The notes below the pieces were generated by a model, which had not been told where the DNA came from, ran no database searches, and saw nothing but the letters and a program-made list of their open reading frames with translations. Position numbers and translations under genes: made by a program. Shown here piece after piece: positions 17,289-25,448 of a DNA stretch of 64,000 nucleotides (the first letter of the stretch is position 1; each line of letters starts with the position of its first letter). Source of the DNA: Lysobacter enzymogenes (lineage in GTDB: Bacteria; Pseudomonadota; Gammaproteobacteria; Xanthomonadales; Xanthomonadaceae); contig NZ_CP067396.1 in NCBI RefSeq assembly GCF_023617245.1, positions 496,001 to 560,000 on the forward strand, written 5' to 3'.

Positions 17289-18770
17289 TCAGCGGCCGCC
17301 ACGCGAAGGCGCGGCCGGCGATTCGGCCGCCATTTCCGGTGCGGGCGCGGCCTGGGTCTGCGCGCGTTGCGCCGCCTCTTGCCGGTCGGCTTCGGCTACG
17401 GCCGACGCACGCAGGTCCTGTCCCGCCGGCTGCTCGCGCGCAGCGGCCAGGGCGGCGCGATCGCCGGCCAGCATGCCATCGAGCAGGCTCGACACCGCAC
17501 TGGCGTTCGCGGTCGGCGTGGCAGCGGCAGGCGCGGCCGCCGCAGCCTGCTGGCGGGCCTCCTCCGGCTTGGCGCTGTCGGCAGCGGGCGCCGCGGCGGG
17601 CGGATTCTGCGACGGCGGGAACGTGTCCGTCTTCAAGCGATGCAGCACGTCCGCGACATCGGGCTTGGGCGCGTCCAGGATGGCCAGTTCGAGGTCGCCC
17701 TTGGGGCCGGTCAGCTTCCAGGAGTTTCCGTCCCGATACCCATCGCTGAGGTCCTTGGGATCGTTGATGCCGTTGTGCTTGGCGATCAGCAGGGCTTCGG
17801 CGACCGTCTCGTAGGACGTACCCGCCGGCGCCAGTACCCGCAGCTTGTTGAACAGCGCTTGATCGCCCGGCGGGATGCCTTCCTTGAGTTGCTTGAACAC
17901 CGCTTCCTGCTGGACTTGCTCGGGCGTCTTGTCGCCCGTGGTCGCGCGCCCGTCGGTCCACGCCGGATTGACGAGGGCCTCGGCCATCTTTTTCGATTCG
18001 ACTTCGACGTCCGCGCGCGTGACGGTGCCGTCCGGCCCGACCACCCGGGTTTCCACGATCGGCCCGAACTGGCCGGTGCGCGAAGTGCGCTGGGCATGCC
18101 CGGCCATGACGGCTTGGCCTTTCTCGTTGGTCTGGATCCAGGCGCCGTCCATGCCGGGACTCGGCCGCTTCAAACCCACCGTGACGCTGGCCTCGACGCC
18201 GATATCCCCGGCCTCGACGCCCACGCCGACGCCGACCTTGGTCTGGTTGGGATCCATGGGCAGCGCGCCGGGGCCGTGCCCGACCTTCGCTTCGACCCCG
18301 GGAATGGGCGTGGGCACCGAAACGCCGACCTCGCCGGTTTCCAGGTTCTTGGAAATGGGGCCGGCGCCCTGCGTGTAGCTGCCGTCGGTCAGGCTCACTT
18401 CCTGGCCGGCGCCGTTCTTGATCGAAATGTCCACATCGACTCCCGCCTCTTCCGGGGCGAAGGCCATGTTGCGGCCTTTGCGATGGGCATCGCGGTACTC
18501 GGCGAAGGGATCCGGCTTGGCCAGCGCGTTGCGCAGGTAACCGGCCTCTTCGGGCGGAATCATCTCGGAGATCTTCTGGGTGATCTCGGCCTGACGATCC
18601 TTCGGCATGAACCGGATGCTTTCGGTCAAGGTCTGGATATTGAGCATGCCGTCGGGCTCGACGCTGCGCGCGTACTCGATCATCTGGCGCGCGACGTTTT
18701 CAGTGGGCGCCCTGGCGATCCTTTCGGCGACATCGGCCGCTTCATCCATGCTTGCTGCTTCCTTCGCCAT
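17289..18770 (-). CDS. Candidate secreted effector, X-Tfe/XVIPCD-like
   Basis: The product has 493 residues from the ATG at 18770, set by AAGGAG eight bases upstream; a longer frame exists but lacks a site. The N-terminal part is helical. The middle (about 110-260) is glycine-rich with repeated valines (GVGVGVEAGDIGVEASVTVGL), reading like beta hairpins. Then comes a compact segment around LFNKLRVLAPAGTSYETVAEALLIAKHNGI and a tail rich in Ala, Pro and Gln. The last two parts resemble C-terminal regions of Xanthomonadales type IV secretion effectors, judged from memory only. No signal peptide or known toxin motif is seen, and no immunity lipoprotein is adjacent. Assignment is tentative. Confidence 0.5.
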   Translation of the reverse strand: MAKEAASMDEAADVAERIARAPTENVARQMIEYARSVEPDGMLNIQTLTESIRFMPKDRQAEITQKISEMIPPEEAGYLRNALAKPDPFAEYRDAHRKGRNMAFAPEEAGVDVDISIKNGAGQEVSLTDGSYTQGAGPISKNLETGEVGVSVPTPIPGVEAKVGHGPGALPMDPNQTKVGVGVGVEAGDIGVEASVTVGLKRPSPGMDGAWIQTNEKGQAVMAGHAQRTSRTGQFGPIVETRVVGPDGTVTRADVEVESKKMAEALVNPAWTDGRATTGDKTPEQVQQEAVFKQLKEGIPPGDQALFNKLRVLAPAGTSYETVAEALLIAKHNGINDPKDLSDGYRDGNSWKLTGPKGDLELAILDAPKPDVADVLHRLKTDTFPPSQNPPAAAPAADSAKPEEARQQAAAAAPAAATPTANASAVSSLLDGMLAGDRAALAAAREQPAGQDLRASAVAEADRQEAAQRAQTQAAPAPEMAAESPAAPSRGGR

Positions 18771-18913
18771 CGGGCCGCTCCTTGTCGTCTGGTGGATTTC
18801 GTTCGCGCGAATCGCCAGTGTGTCACGACGCACCCCGTTCATTATTCATCGCGCTGTACCTGTGGCTCGTTTCGCGGCATTCCGCGCAGAGTGTCGGTTC
18901 TTCATTTACCTAA

Positions 18914-19225
18914 ATACCGAATGGTCGCTCGCGGCATCCGTCGCCGGCCAATACCAAGGCCGCGCATGAAGCGCAGGATTCGGCGCATCGCGCCGAGCGC
19001 GCGGCGCAGGCGGCGCGCAACGCGGCGGAAATCGCTGGCAATGCGACGCGGCGCGAACGCCTCAATCGCGGTATTGCAGTCGATCCGCCGGCGGCGCCGG
19101 GTGGGTTGATCTCGCTCAATGCGCTGAATCAGTTGGGCTCGATGCAGGTGGCGCCCAGCAGAGCGAACGAGACCGCGGCGCCCACGAATTACGCCGAGGT
19201 GGCCATGGGTCGTAACCGGATCTGA
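18914..19225 (+). pseudogene. 5'-truncated coding remnant
   Basis: An open frame without any ATG, GTG or TTG in its first part runs from just after a TAA (18911-18913) to the TGA at 19223. It reads as real protein: a charged Ala-rich helix (AHRAERAAQAARNAAEIAG), then RRERLNRGIAVDPPAAPGG, LISLNALNQLG and a C-terminal NYAEVAMGRNRI. Composition is less GC-biased than the true genes nearby. It is most likely the last third of a gene whose start was lost by rearrangement. The family is not recognised. Confidence 0.45.
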
Positions 19226-19603
19226 GCGCGAAGTCGGGGCGATCGCTCAGCGTTCCGCCCCATCGAGCGCGGCTTGCTCGCCGCCAGCAGGCCGCGCCGT
19301 GCAATCGTGCTCGCCCAGGCCCCAGTCGCGACAGCTGCTCCATCACCGGTCCAAAGGCCAGGCGGCCAAGGAACCGACCCACGATGGCGCGGGCAAGCCA
19401 GTGGCCAAAGGCAAGGGCGAAAAGGGCTGGGCGACGCGCAGAAATAGCTGCGCAATCGCTGCATGCCTGCATTGCGACTGCATGCGGACTGCCGATTCGG
19501 CGCAGTGCGGGCACGCGCTCGCAACGCGGCGAAAAAACTTCAACCCGCGCTCAGGCGCGTGCGGTAGATTCCGCGGTTCCTCCCTGTCGCCGAAGAGACC
19601 CGC
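19226..19603. other. Gene-free stretch inside the priA-bounded segment
   Basis: About 380 bases with only overlapping shadow frames. Lower-GC patches such as AAAGGCAAGGGCGAAAAGGG and TGCATGCCTGCATTGCGACT set it apart from the flanks. It may contain further decayed coding sequence and, near its right end, the promoter of the PliG-like gene. Confidence 0.5.
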
Positions 19604-20050
19604 ATGCATTTTTCTCCTGCCCGTTTCGCTCGAATCGCGGTCCTCTCGCTGGCGCTCGCCACCGCCGCCGGCGCCGTCGGCGCGGCCGACAAAGTCGTCA
19701 CCGTGCCGGTGAAGTTCGCCAAGGGAACCACCGGCGTCACGGTCAAGGGCGCCATCAAAGGCTACGACTCGGTGGAGTACCTCGTCGTCGCCCGCGCCGG
19801 TCAGACCCTGCGCCTGACGATCTCCGGCAGCACCAACGCCACCGTCAACGTCTTTCCGCCGCGCGCGAACGGAACGCCGGACCCGGACGCGGACGGCCTG
19901 GAACTGAGCAGCGACTATCAGAACGGGCGTTCGAGCGAGAGCGCGGTATTGCCGGCCAATGGCACCTATCGCATCCAGGTGTACCAGTTCCGCGCCATCG
20001 CGCGCCGCGGCACGGTGTCGAAGTTTTCGTTGAAGATCGATATTCGGTAA
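19604..20050 (+). CDS. Secreted PliG-like (g-type lysozyme inhibitor) family protein
   Basis: This 148-residue product has a signal peptide ending near VGAADK. The mature protein matches the layout of bacterial g-type lysozyme inhibitors and related secreted proteins: VKFAKGTTGVTVKG, then GYDSVEYLVVARAGQTLRLT, a central NVFPP, LPANGTYRIQVYQFRAIARR and a final beta strand FSLKIDI. These block muramidases in the periplasm or outside the cell. It lies next to a candidate secreted effector inside the priA-bounded segment, so it could protect against a rival's cell-wall enzyme. Family identity rests on motif memory; inhibition is inferred. Confidence 0.65.
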   Translation: MHFSPARFARIAVLSLALATAAGAVGAADKVVTVPVKFAKGTTGVTVKGAIKGYDSVEYLVVARAGQTLRLTISGSTNATVNVFPPRANGTPDPDADGLELSSDYQNGRSSESAVLPANGTYRIQVYQFRAIARRGTVSKFSLKIDIR

Positions 20051-20097
20051 GGGGCGATTGGGGCGTGCGCGTATCGGCGTCTGATCGCAATCGAGCG

Positions 20098-20306
20098 TTC
20101 GCGGTCGCCGTTCGTGCAGCTCCTACAGTCTGAAGCGCAAGCGACCGGAGCCCCTGTGGGATTGGCGCAAGCCGCGACCGCGCCGTCGCTGCTGCGGCGC
20201 AAGTTTCGTCGTAGTCGCCGGTTCGCGGTCGCGACTCGCGTCGCTCCTACAGTCCGCGACGAAACCGGCCGGAGCCCCTGTAGGAGCGGCGCGAACCGCG
20301 ACCGCG
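20098..20306. repeat. Cluster of four REP-like half-units (family B)
   Basis: Half-units lie at 20098-20127, 20154-20182, 20224-20252 and 20278-20306 in alternating orientation, giving two nested hairpins. The 20224 copy carries the GACTCGCGTCGC variant also seen beside the priA fragment at 17047-17074. The cluster fills the space between the PliG-like gene and the 3' end of priA. Confidence 0.85.
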
Positions 20307-20389
20307 CCATTAGCGACTACGGCGCAAGCTTTGTGGAGGCTGCAGATCCGCGGCCGCAGCGCTTGAAGGAACAGCCGTGCCGGCGCGGC

Positions 20390-22642
20390 TCAGTACAGAT
20401 CCGCCGGATCCACATCCAGCGACCAGCGCACCTTGCGCGCTTCCGGCGCGGCATAGATCGCCGGCAGCGCGGCGTCGAGCGCGGCGTGCAGTTCGCGCCG
20501 TTGCGGCGCCGACAGGATCAGTTGCGCGCGCAGGTAGCCGGCGCGGCGCGGCATCGGCGCGGGCACCGGGCCGTTGATCTCCAGCGCGCTGCGCTCGATG
20601 CCGTCGTGGCGCGCGCGCTGCGCGGCCGCTTGCTGCAGTTCGCGCCGCGCCATCGCCAGGAACGCGTTGGCCAGTTCCACCTGCTGCGCTTCGGCGCGGA
20701 TCAGCGCCATGTGCGCGAACGGCGGGAAGCCGGCGGCTTCGCGCTGGGCCAGTTCGACTTCGGCGAAGGCGTGGTAGCCGCCGGACAACAGCGTGATCAG
20801 CAGTTCGTGTTCGGGATGATGGGTCTGCAGCACCACCTCGCCGGGCTTCTCGGCGCGGCCGGCGCGGCCGGCGACCTGGATCAGCAGCTGCGCGAGTTTT
20901 TCGCGCGCGCGGAAGTCGGCGCTGAACAAGCCTTCGTCGATGCCGACCACCGCGACGAGGGTCAGGTTGGCCAGGTCGTGGCCCTTGGCGAGCATTTGGG
21001 TGCCGACCAGCACGCCCGGCGCGGTGCCGAATTCGGCCAGCAGCTTCTCCAGCGCGTCGCGTTTCTGGGTGGTGCCGCGGTCGATGCGCAGCACCGGGAA
21101 ATCCGGGAACCGCGCGGCCAGCGATTCCTCGATGCGCTCGGTGCCGGCGCCCTGCGATTGCAGGGCCAGGCCGCCGCAGTCGGGGCAGGCGTCGGGCGCG
21201 GGGCGGCGGGTGCCGCAGTGGTGGCATTGCAGCCGGCGGCCGCCGGCGTGCACGGTCATCGGGGTGGGCTTGAGCGGGGTGCTGCAGCGCGGGCAGTGCG
21301 CGGTCCAGCCGCAGTCGTGGCACAGCAGCACCGGGGCGTAGCCGCGCCGGTTCTTGAACACCAGCGCCTGGCCGCCGGCGCGCAGTTCGGCGTGGATGCG
21401 TTCGAGCAGTTCCGGCGACAAACCCGCCTGCAGCGGCCGCTTGCGCACGTCGAGCACGCGCACCCGCGGCGGCTGCGCCTGGCCGGCGCGGCGCAGCAGG
21501 CGCAGGTGGCCGTAACGGCCGGCCTGGGCGTTGCGCAGCGATTCCAGCGACGGCGTGGCGCTGCCGAGCAGCACCGGCACGTCCAGCGCCTTGGCCCGGA
21601 CCAGGGCGAAGTCGCGGGCGTGGTAGCGGATGCCGTCGAGCTGCTTGAAGCTGCCGTCGTGTTCCTCGTCGATCACGATCAGGCCCGGCTCGGCCAGCGG
21701 CAGGAACACCGCCGAGCGCGTGCCGACCGCGACCCGCGCCTCGCCGCGCGCGAACGCGGCCCAGGTGCGCGCGCGTTCGCCGTCGGCCAGGCCGGAGTGC
21801 AGCGCGTGCACCGGCATGCCGAGGCGGGCGCGGAAGCGCGCCAGGGTCTGCGGGGTCAGACCGATCTCGGGCACCAGCACCAGCGCCTGCTTGCCGCGCG
21901 CCAGGCAGTCGGCGATCGCGCGCAGGTAGACCTCGGTCTTGCCGCTGCCGGTGACGCCGTCGAGCAGCAGGCCGGTGAAGCCGGGCGCGGCCAGGATCGA
22001 ATCGACCGCGGCCTGTTGCTCGTCGTTGAGCGGCGGGCCGGGTTGCGGCGCGGGCGCATGGGCGACGGCCGGCACCGCGACGCGTTCGGCGTGGCCGCGC
22101 TTGGCCAGGGCGCGGGCGGCGCTGCGCCAGTCCTCGAGCAGGTCGTCGAGGCGGTCTTCGTCGAGTTCGCCATGTTCGTCGAGCAGGTCCGACAGCCGCC
22201 GCGGCTTGCCGGCGCGCAGGCCGGGCCGGGCGGTGGCGCCGGCCTCGGTCAGGCGCCAGGCCCAGGCGTGGGTGTCCGGCAGCGGCTCGCCGTGGCGCAG
22301 CGGGCCGGGCAGGGCGGTGGCGAGGACCTCGCCGAGCGGGGCGTGGGTGTAGCGGGCCAGCCAGCGCAGCGACTCCAGCAACTCGCCGTGCAGCAACGGC
22401 TCCGGATCGAGCCGGGCCAGCACCTGCTTGAGCGCGGCCGGGTCGGTGCCGGGCTCCGGCGCGCCGGTCTCGGCGACCAGCCCGACCAGCTCGCGCCGCC
22501 CGAACGGCACCCGCACCCGCGCGCCGACCGGGTCGCCGCCGGCGTCGCCGGCCGGCGGCAGGTAGTCGAACAGGCGCGGCAGCGGCACCGGCAGGGCGAT
22601 GCGCCAGACGGTGGGCGATGGGAGCAACGGGGCCTCGGGCAT
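20390..22642 (-). CDS. priA: Primosomal protein N' (replication restart helicase PriA)
   Basis: The product has 750 residues, full length. The N-terminal DNA 3'-end binding domain (WRIALPVPLPRLFDYLPP) comes first. The helicase follows with Walker A GVTGSGKTEVY at about 229-239 and Walker B DEEH at 325-328. An eight-cysteine zinc region (CHDCGWTAHCPRC, CHHCG, CPDCGG) lies at roughly 445-490. Helicase motifs GTQMLAKGHD and QVAGRAGRAEKPGEV complete it. PriA reloads the replisome at stalled forks. The gene stands alone; a pair of DnaA boxes lies 115 bases upstream, and a second copy of its 3' end lies 3.2 kb downstream. Confidence 0.97.
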   Translation of the reverse strand: MPEAPLLPSPTVWRIALPVPLPRLFDYLPPAGDAGGDPVGARVRVPFGRRELVGLVAETGAPEPGTDPAALKQVLARLDPEPLLHGELLESLRWLARYTHAPLGEVLATALPGPLRHGEPLPDTHAWAWRLTEAGATARPGLRAGKPRRLSDLLDEHGELDEDRLDDLLEDWRSAARALAKRGHAERVAVPAVAHAPAPQPGPPLNDEQQAAVDSILAAPGFTGLLLDGVTGSGKTEVYLRAIADCLARGKQALVLVPEIGLTPQTLARFRARLGMPVHALHSGLADGERARTWAAFARGEARVAVGTRSAVFLPLAEPGLIVIDEEHDGSFKQLDGIRYHARDFALVRAKALDVPVLLGSATPSLESLRNAQAGRYGHLRLLRRAGQAQPPRVRVLDVRKRPLQAGLSPELLERIHAELRAGGQALVFKNRRGYAPVLLCHDCGWTAHCPRCSTPLKPTPMTVHAGGRRLQCHHCGTRRPAPDACPDCGGLALQSQGAGTERIEESLAARFPDFPVLRIDRGTTQKRDALEKLLAEFGTAPGVLVGTQMLAKGHDLANLTLVAVVGIDEGLFSADFRAREKLAQLLIQVAGRAGRAEKPGEVVLQTHHPEHELLITLLSGGYHAFAEVELAQREAAGFPPFAHMALIRAEAQQVELANAFLAMARRELQQAAAQRARHDGIERSALEINGPVPAPMPRRAGYLRAQLILSAPQRRELHAALDAALPAIYAAPEARKVRWSLDVDPADLY

Positions 22643-22756
22643 CGCATCAGTCTAGCGAGCGCGCCGGCCTGGGCGGCAGGCGGGACTTTGCCGGCCATTG
22701 CTGCGGGGCGCCTGACAAAGCCCGCGCAAGTGGCTGCCTGTTAAAGGAAATCGCGC

Positions 22757-22779
22757 TTATCCACATGGGTTGTGGATAA
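22757..22779. promoter_or_regulatory. Inverted pair of consensus DnaA boxes
   Basis: TTATCCACA at 22757-22765 and its exact complement TGTGGATAA at 22771-22779 face each other across five bases. Both match the strict R-type DnaA box. They lie in the priA upstream region, next to a stretch of lower GC (22741-22920). They may make priA or the divergent gene responsive to DnaA, or titrate DnaA. Confidence 0.7.
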
Positions 22780-22812
22780 ATCTGTGCATGGTGTGTCGGC
22801 AGGGCTGCGCGA

Positions 22813-22834
22813 GGGCGTTGAATCAAGCCCTCGG
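22813..22834. other. Small hairpin in the DnaA-box region
   Basis: GAGGGC and GCCCTC flank a ten-base loop GTTGAATCAA between priA and the sigma-like gene, 30-odd bases past the DnaA boxes. Around it, to 22920, the DNA is unusually A/T-rich for this genome (TTGGTGAAAAAATCGCCAATTG). No gene is seen here up to 23085. Confidence 0.4.
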
Positions 22835-23085
22835 GTTAGGTTGGTGAAAAAATCGCCAATTGAAGGTTTTTCTTATGAATCATGTACTTAGCCGTGAAAC
22901 ATCGCTGTAACAAGGGGGTTTGGTTCCGTGAAAGGGCGACGCATGACGGTTCCGTTACTGCTGTGCACAACCGGATTTTCGCGCAAGCCGCGTCCCGCCT
23001 CGCGCTGACGCGGTTTGGCGGTTTGTCAAGCAGTTTTGCGCACGTCCGGCATCGCTATGATGCGCCGTATGGTGAAGTCGTTCCG

Positions 23086-24102
23086 ATGAGTTCCACACCC
23101 CCCGCCCCGGGGCCGTCCACCCCCCGAACGGACGCGCCCGCCGCCCCTGCCGCGCTGTCGGCGTTCCTGCGCGGGATCGAGCGCCGCGGCGCGGTGCTGG
23201 CCGAGTTGCAGGCCGGCGACGCCGCCGCCGGCGACGCCGCGCTGGTCGCCGCCATGGCCGGGTTCCGCTCACTCGCCGCCGAGACCGCGCTCAACGAATG
23301 GCCGGCGCGCTTCTGGTCGTTGCTGCTGACCCAGCCCGGCCTGCGCCAGCGCACCGCGGTGGCGATCGCCCTGGACGCCACCGACCGGCTCGGCGAACTC
23401 GGCAGCGGCCCGCGCGCGGCGCTGCTGCTGCGGCTGGCCGCCGGCCTGGCCGAACCCGAGGCAGCGGCGGTATTGCACGTCGCCCCGGCGACCTACCGCA
23501 TGGCCCTGCAGCGGGCGCTGCCGCGGCATGCCGACGGCCGCGCCGATCCGCAGGCCTGGCAGCAACTGCGCGAGCAGATCCATCGCCGGATCAAGACCTT
23601 GCCGCCGGAACGCCTGCAGCGTCTGGCGCAGGCGCGCGACGCCGCGCTGCGCAACGCCGCGCCGGGCGCCGTGCCGCCGGGACGGCGCGCGCCGGCGCCG
23701 GCGCGCCCGCGTCCGCGCTGGCTGATGCCGCTGCTGTGGAGCCTGCTGGCGCTGTGCGCGCTGGCCTTCGCCGCGACCTTCTGGTGGCCGGCCGGGCTGC
23801 CCGGCGGCTGGCTCAGCGACGGCCCCGACGGCGTCACGGTGGCGCCGCTGGCCGAGGGCAGCGGCCCGGCCGAGCGCTACAGCCGCGACGCCGGCCTGAT
23901 CGCCGACGGCGACTTCGGGCTGCTCGCCGACCCGCAAGGCGAGGCGGCGTCGGCGGCGGTCGACTTCGACAGCTGGCTGGCCGCGCGCGACGCCGGGACG
24001 ATCCCGGCGGTCGCCGCGCCGCCGGCCGAACCGGCGGCGACGCCGGCCCCGGCGGGCAACGACCGCGCGGGCCTGGAAACCGATGCGCAGGAGGGCGAAT
24101 GA
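23086..24102 (+). CDS. Membrane protein with sigma-factor-region-4-like domain, upstream of DUF3106 gene
   Basis: The product has 338 residues from the ATG at 23086; the frame extends upstream without a site. Residues about 20-160 are helical and recall a sigma-70-like fold: after a region-2-like bundle, LRLAAGLAEPEAAAVLHVAPATYRMALQRAL looks like a region-4 helix-turn-helix. A linker follows, then one transmembrane helix near 212-232 (WLMPLLWSLLALCALAFAA) and a C-terminal periplasmic tail. It overlaps the DUF3106 gene by four bases (ATGA), so they are coupled. It could be a membrane-tethered regulator. The sigma resemblance is weak and could be coincidence. Confidence 0.6.
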   Translation: MSSTPPAPGPSTPRTDAPAAPAALSAFLRGIERRGAVLAELQAGDAAAGDAALVAAMAGFRSLAAETALNEWPARFWSLLLTQPGLRQRTAVAIALDATDRLGELGSGPRAALLLRLAAGLAEPEAAAVLHVAPATYRMALQRALPRHADGRADPQAWQQLREQIHRRIKTLPPERLQRLAQARDAALRNAAPGAVPPGRRAPAPARPRPRWLMPLLWSLLALCALAFAATFWWPAGLPGGWLSDGPDGVTVAPLAEGSGPAERYSRDAGLIADGDFGLLADPQGEAASAAVDFDSWLAARDAGTIPAVAAPPAEPAATPAPAGNDRAGLETDAQEGE

Positions 24103-24791
24103 GCCGGACCACGGTCGCGCGCACGTTCTGCTCCGGCGCGCGTTTCGGCGCGGCCTGGAGTCGCATGCCCTGGTTCGGTGTCGTGGCGCTGGCCACGACG
24201 CTGGCGCTGAGCGCGCCGGCGCGCGCGCTGCCGCCGGAACTCGAACGCAGCCTGGCCCGGCTGCCGGCGCCGGTGCAGGCGCGCATCCGCGCCAACGGCG
24301 CGCGCTGGGACGGCTGGAGCGAGGCGCAACGGCACGAATTCGCCCAGCGCGCGGCACAGTGGAACCAACTCGACACGACCGAACGCGGCGCCCGCCGCGA
24401 ACGCTACCTGGCCTGGCAGGCGCTGAGCGCCGACGAACGCGCGCAGGCCCAGGCCGCCGCCGCGCGCCATGCCGCGCTGCCGCCGGAGCAGCGACAGGCG
24501 CTGCGCGCGCAATTCGACGCGCTCGACCGCAGCGAACGCCGCGGCTGGCTGCTCGGCCCGGCGCTCGGCGCGGACTACCCGGCGTTGCAGCCGCTGCTGG
24601 CGCAGTTGCCGCAGGAACAGCACGCGACCTTGCTGGCGGCGCTGCGCGGGCTCAGCGCGGCGCAGCGCAAGGACCTCGCGGTGCTGGTGCAACGCACCCC
24701 GCCGCAGGAGCGCGAGCGCCTGCGCGCGGGATTGCTGGCGACGCCGGCGGCGCAACGCGGAACCTGGTTGCACGACGCATTGGCGCGCTAG
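24099..24791 (+). CDS. DUF3106 family periplasmic protein
   Basis: This 230-residue product has a GGAGGG ribosome site and an N-terminal hydrophobic signal (ALATTLALSAPARA). The rest is DUF3106: a charged helical array with short repeated units such as LPAPVQARIRANGARWDGWSEAQR, ARRERYLAWQALSADER and LPPEQRQALRAQFDALDRSER. The repeats suggest an extended alpha-solenoid or coiled bundle in the periplasm. Its start overlaps the stop of the sigma-like membrane protein, so the two likely act together. The function of DUF3106 is not known. Confidence 0.85.
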   Translation: MSRTTVARTFCSGARFGAAWSRMPWFGVVALATTLALSAPARALPPELERSLARLPAPVQARIRANGARWDGWSEAQRHEFAQRAAQWNQLDTTERGARRERYLAWQALSADERAQAQAAAARHAALPPEQRQALRAQFDALDRSERRGWLLGPALGADYPALQPLLAQLPQEQHATLLAALRGLSAAQRKDLAVLVQRTPPQERERLRAGLLATPAAQRGTWLHDALAR

Positions 24792-24874
24792 ACGCGGGTC
24801 GTTCGCGCGGTTGCGCGGACAAGCCCTCTATTGCAACGGCCGACCTCGACTGGAATCCGTCGTCGTTGCGTTGT

Positions 24875-25019
24875 CGCGGTCGCGGCTTGCGCCGCTCCTA
24901 CAGTCGCAAACGAAACCCACCGCAGACCGCGTAGGAGCGGCGCAAGCCGCGACCGCGCCACCGCAACCACGCCGAAACCCACCGCAGCCCCTGTAGGAGC
25001 GGCGCAAGCCGCGACCGCG
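24875..25019. repeat. REP-like cluster of three half-units (family B)
   Basis: One reverse half-unit (24875-24903, ending GCCGCTCCTACAG) faces two forward half-units at 24930-24957 and 24991-25019 (CTGTAGGAGCGGCGCAAGCC core). The two forward copies have similar spacers (GAAACCCACCGCAG), a small tandem duplication. It lies between convergent genes. Confidence 0.87.
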
Positions 25020-25054
25020 CCAATGCGATTACGACGAAACCGCGCGCCCGCGCC

Positions 25055-25381
25055 TCAACGCGGCAACACCCGCATCACCCGCCGGCTCGCGTCGAAGCGT
25101 CCGCCGAAGCGGGCCAGGCCTTCGCCGCGCATGCGCGGCGCGTGGTCGCGCAGGTAGGTCTCCAGCGCCGCCGCATCGCGCAGCCGGTAGCGCACGCACA
25201 GCGCCAGCCGCCCCGGCGCGGGCGCCGGATCGGCGAGTTCGTGCAGGTCCGCGCCGAGGAACCCCGGCAGCGCGCAGATTTCGTCGATGTGCCCGCGCAG
25301 CCAGGCGAGGAAGTCCGCGGCGACCGCCGCGTCCACGTCCAGCGATACCTCGTAGATGGTTTCGTCCGCGGTCGCGTGCAT
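25055..25381 (-). CDS. DUF4286 family protein
   Basis: The product has 108 residues. It matches DUF4286: an opening IYEVSLDVDAAVAADFLAWLRGHIDEICALPGF, a central CVRYRLRDAAALETYLRDHAPRMR and a closing RFGGRFDASRRVM. The fold resembles a ferredoxin-like dimeric alpha-beta barrel, as in antibiotic-biosynthesis monooxygenase-type proteins, but no active site is known. It is 67 bases downstream of the DUF3667 gene in the same direction and may be co-transcribed. Role unknown. Confidence 0.85.
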   Translation of the reverse strand: MHATADETIYEVSLDVDAAVAADFLAWLRGHIDEICALPGFLGADLHELADPAPAPGRLALCVRYRLRDAAALETYLRDHAPRMRGEGLARFGGRFDASRRVMRVLPR

Positions 25382-25448
25382 GGTCTGGATCTCCGAATCG
25401 TCGTCGTCCGTATGCGTCGCGCCCGACGGCGCTCGCCGTCGCCGCGCC

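Noticed and set aside
22741..22930. Chromosomal origin of replication
   Set aside because: Only two strict DnaA boxes are seen and there is no dnaA, dnaN, rpmH or gyrB neighbour; better read as a local DnaA-binding site.
22882..23085. Upstream start for the sigma-like membrane protein
   Set aside because: The extra 68 residues lack a ribosome site and are not protein-like; the ATG at 23086 fits better.
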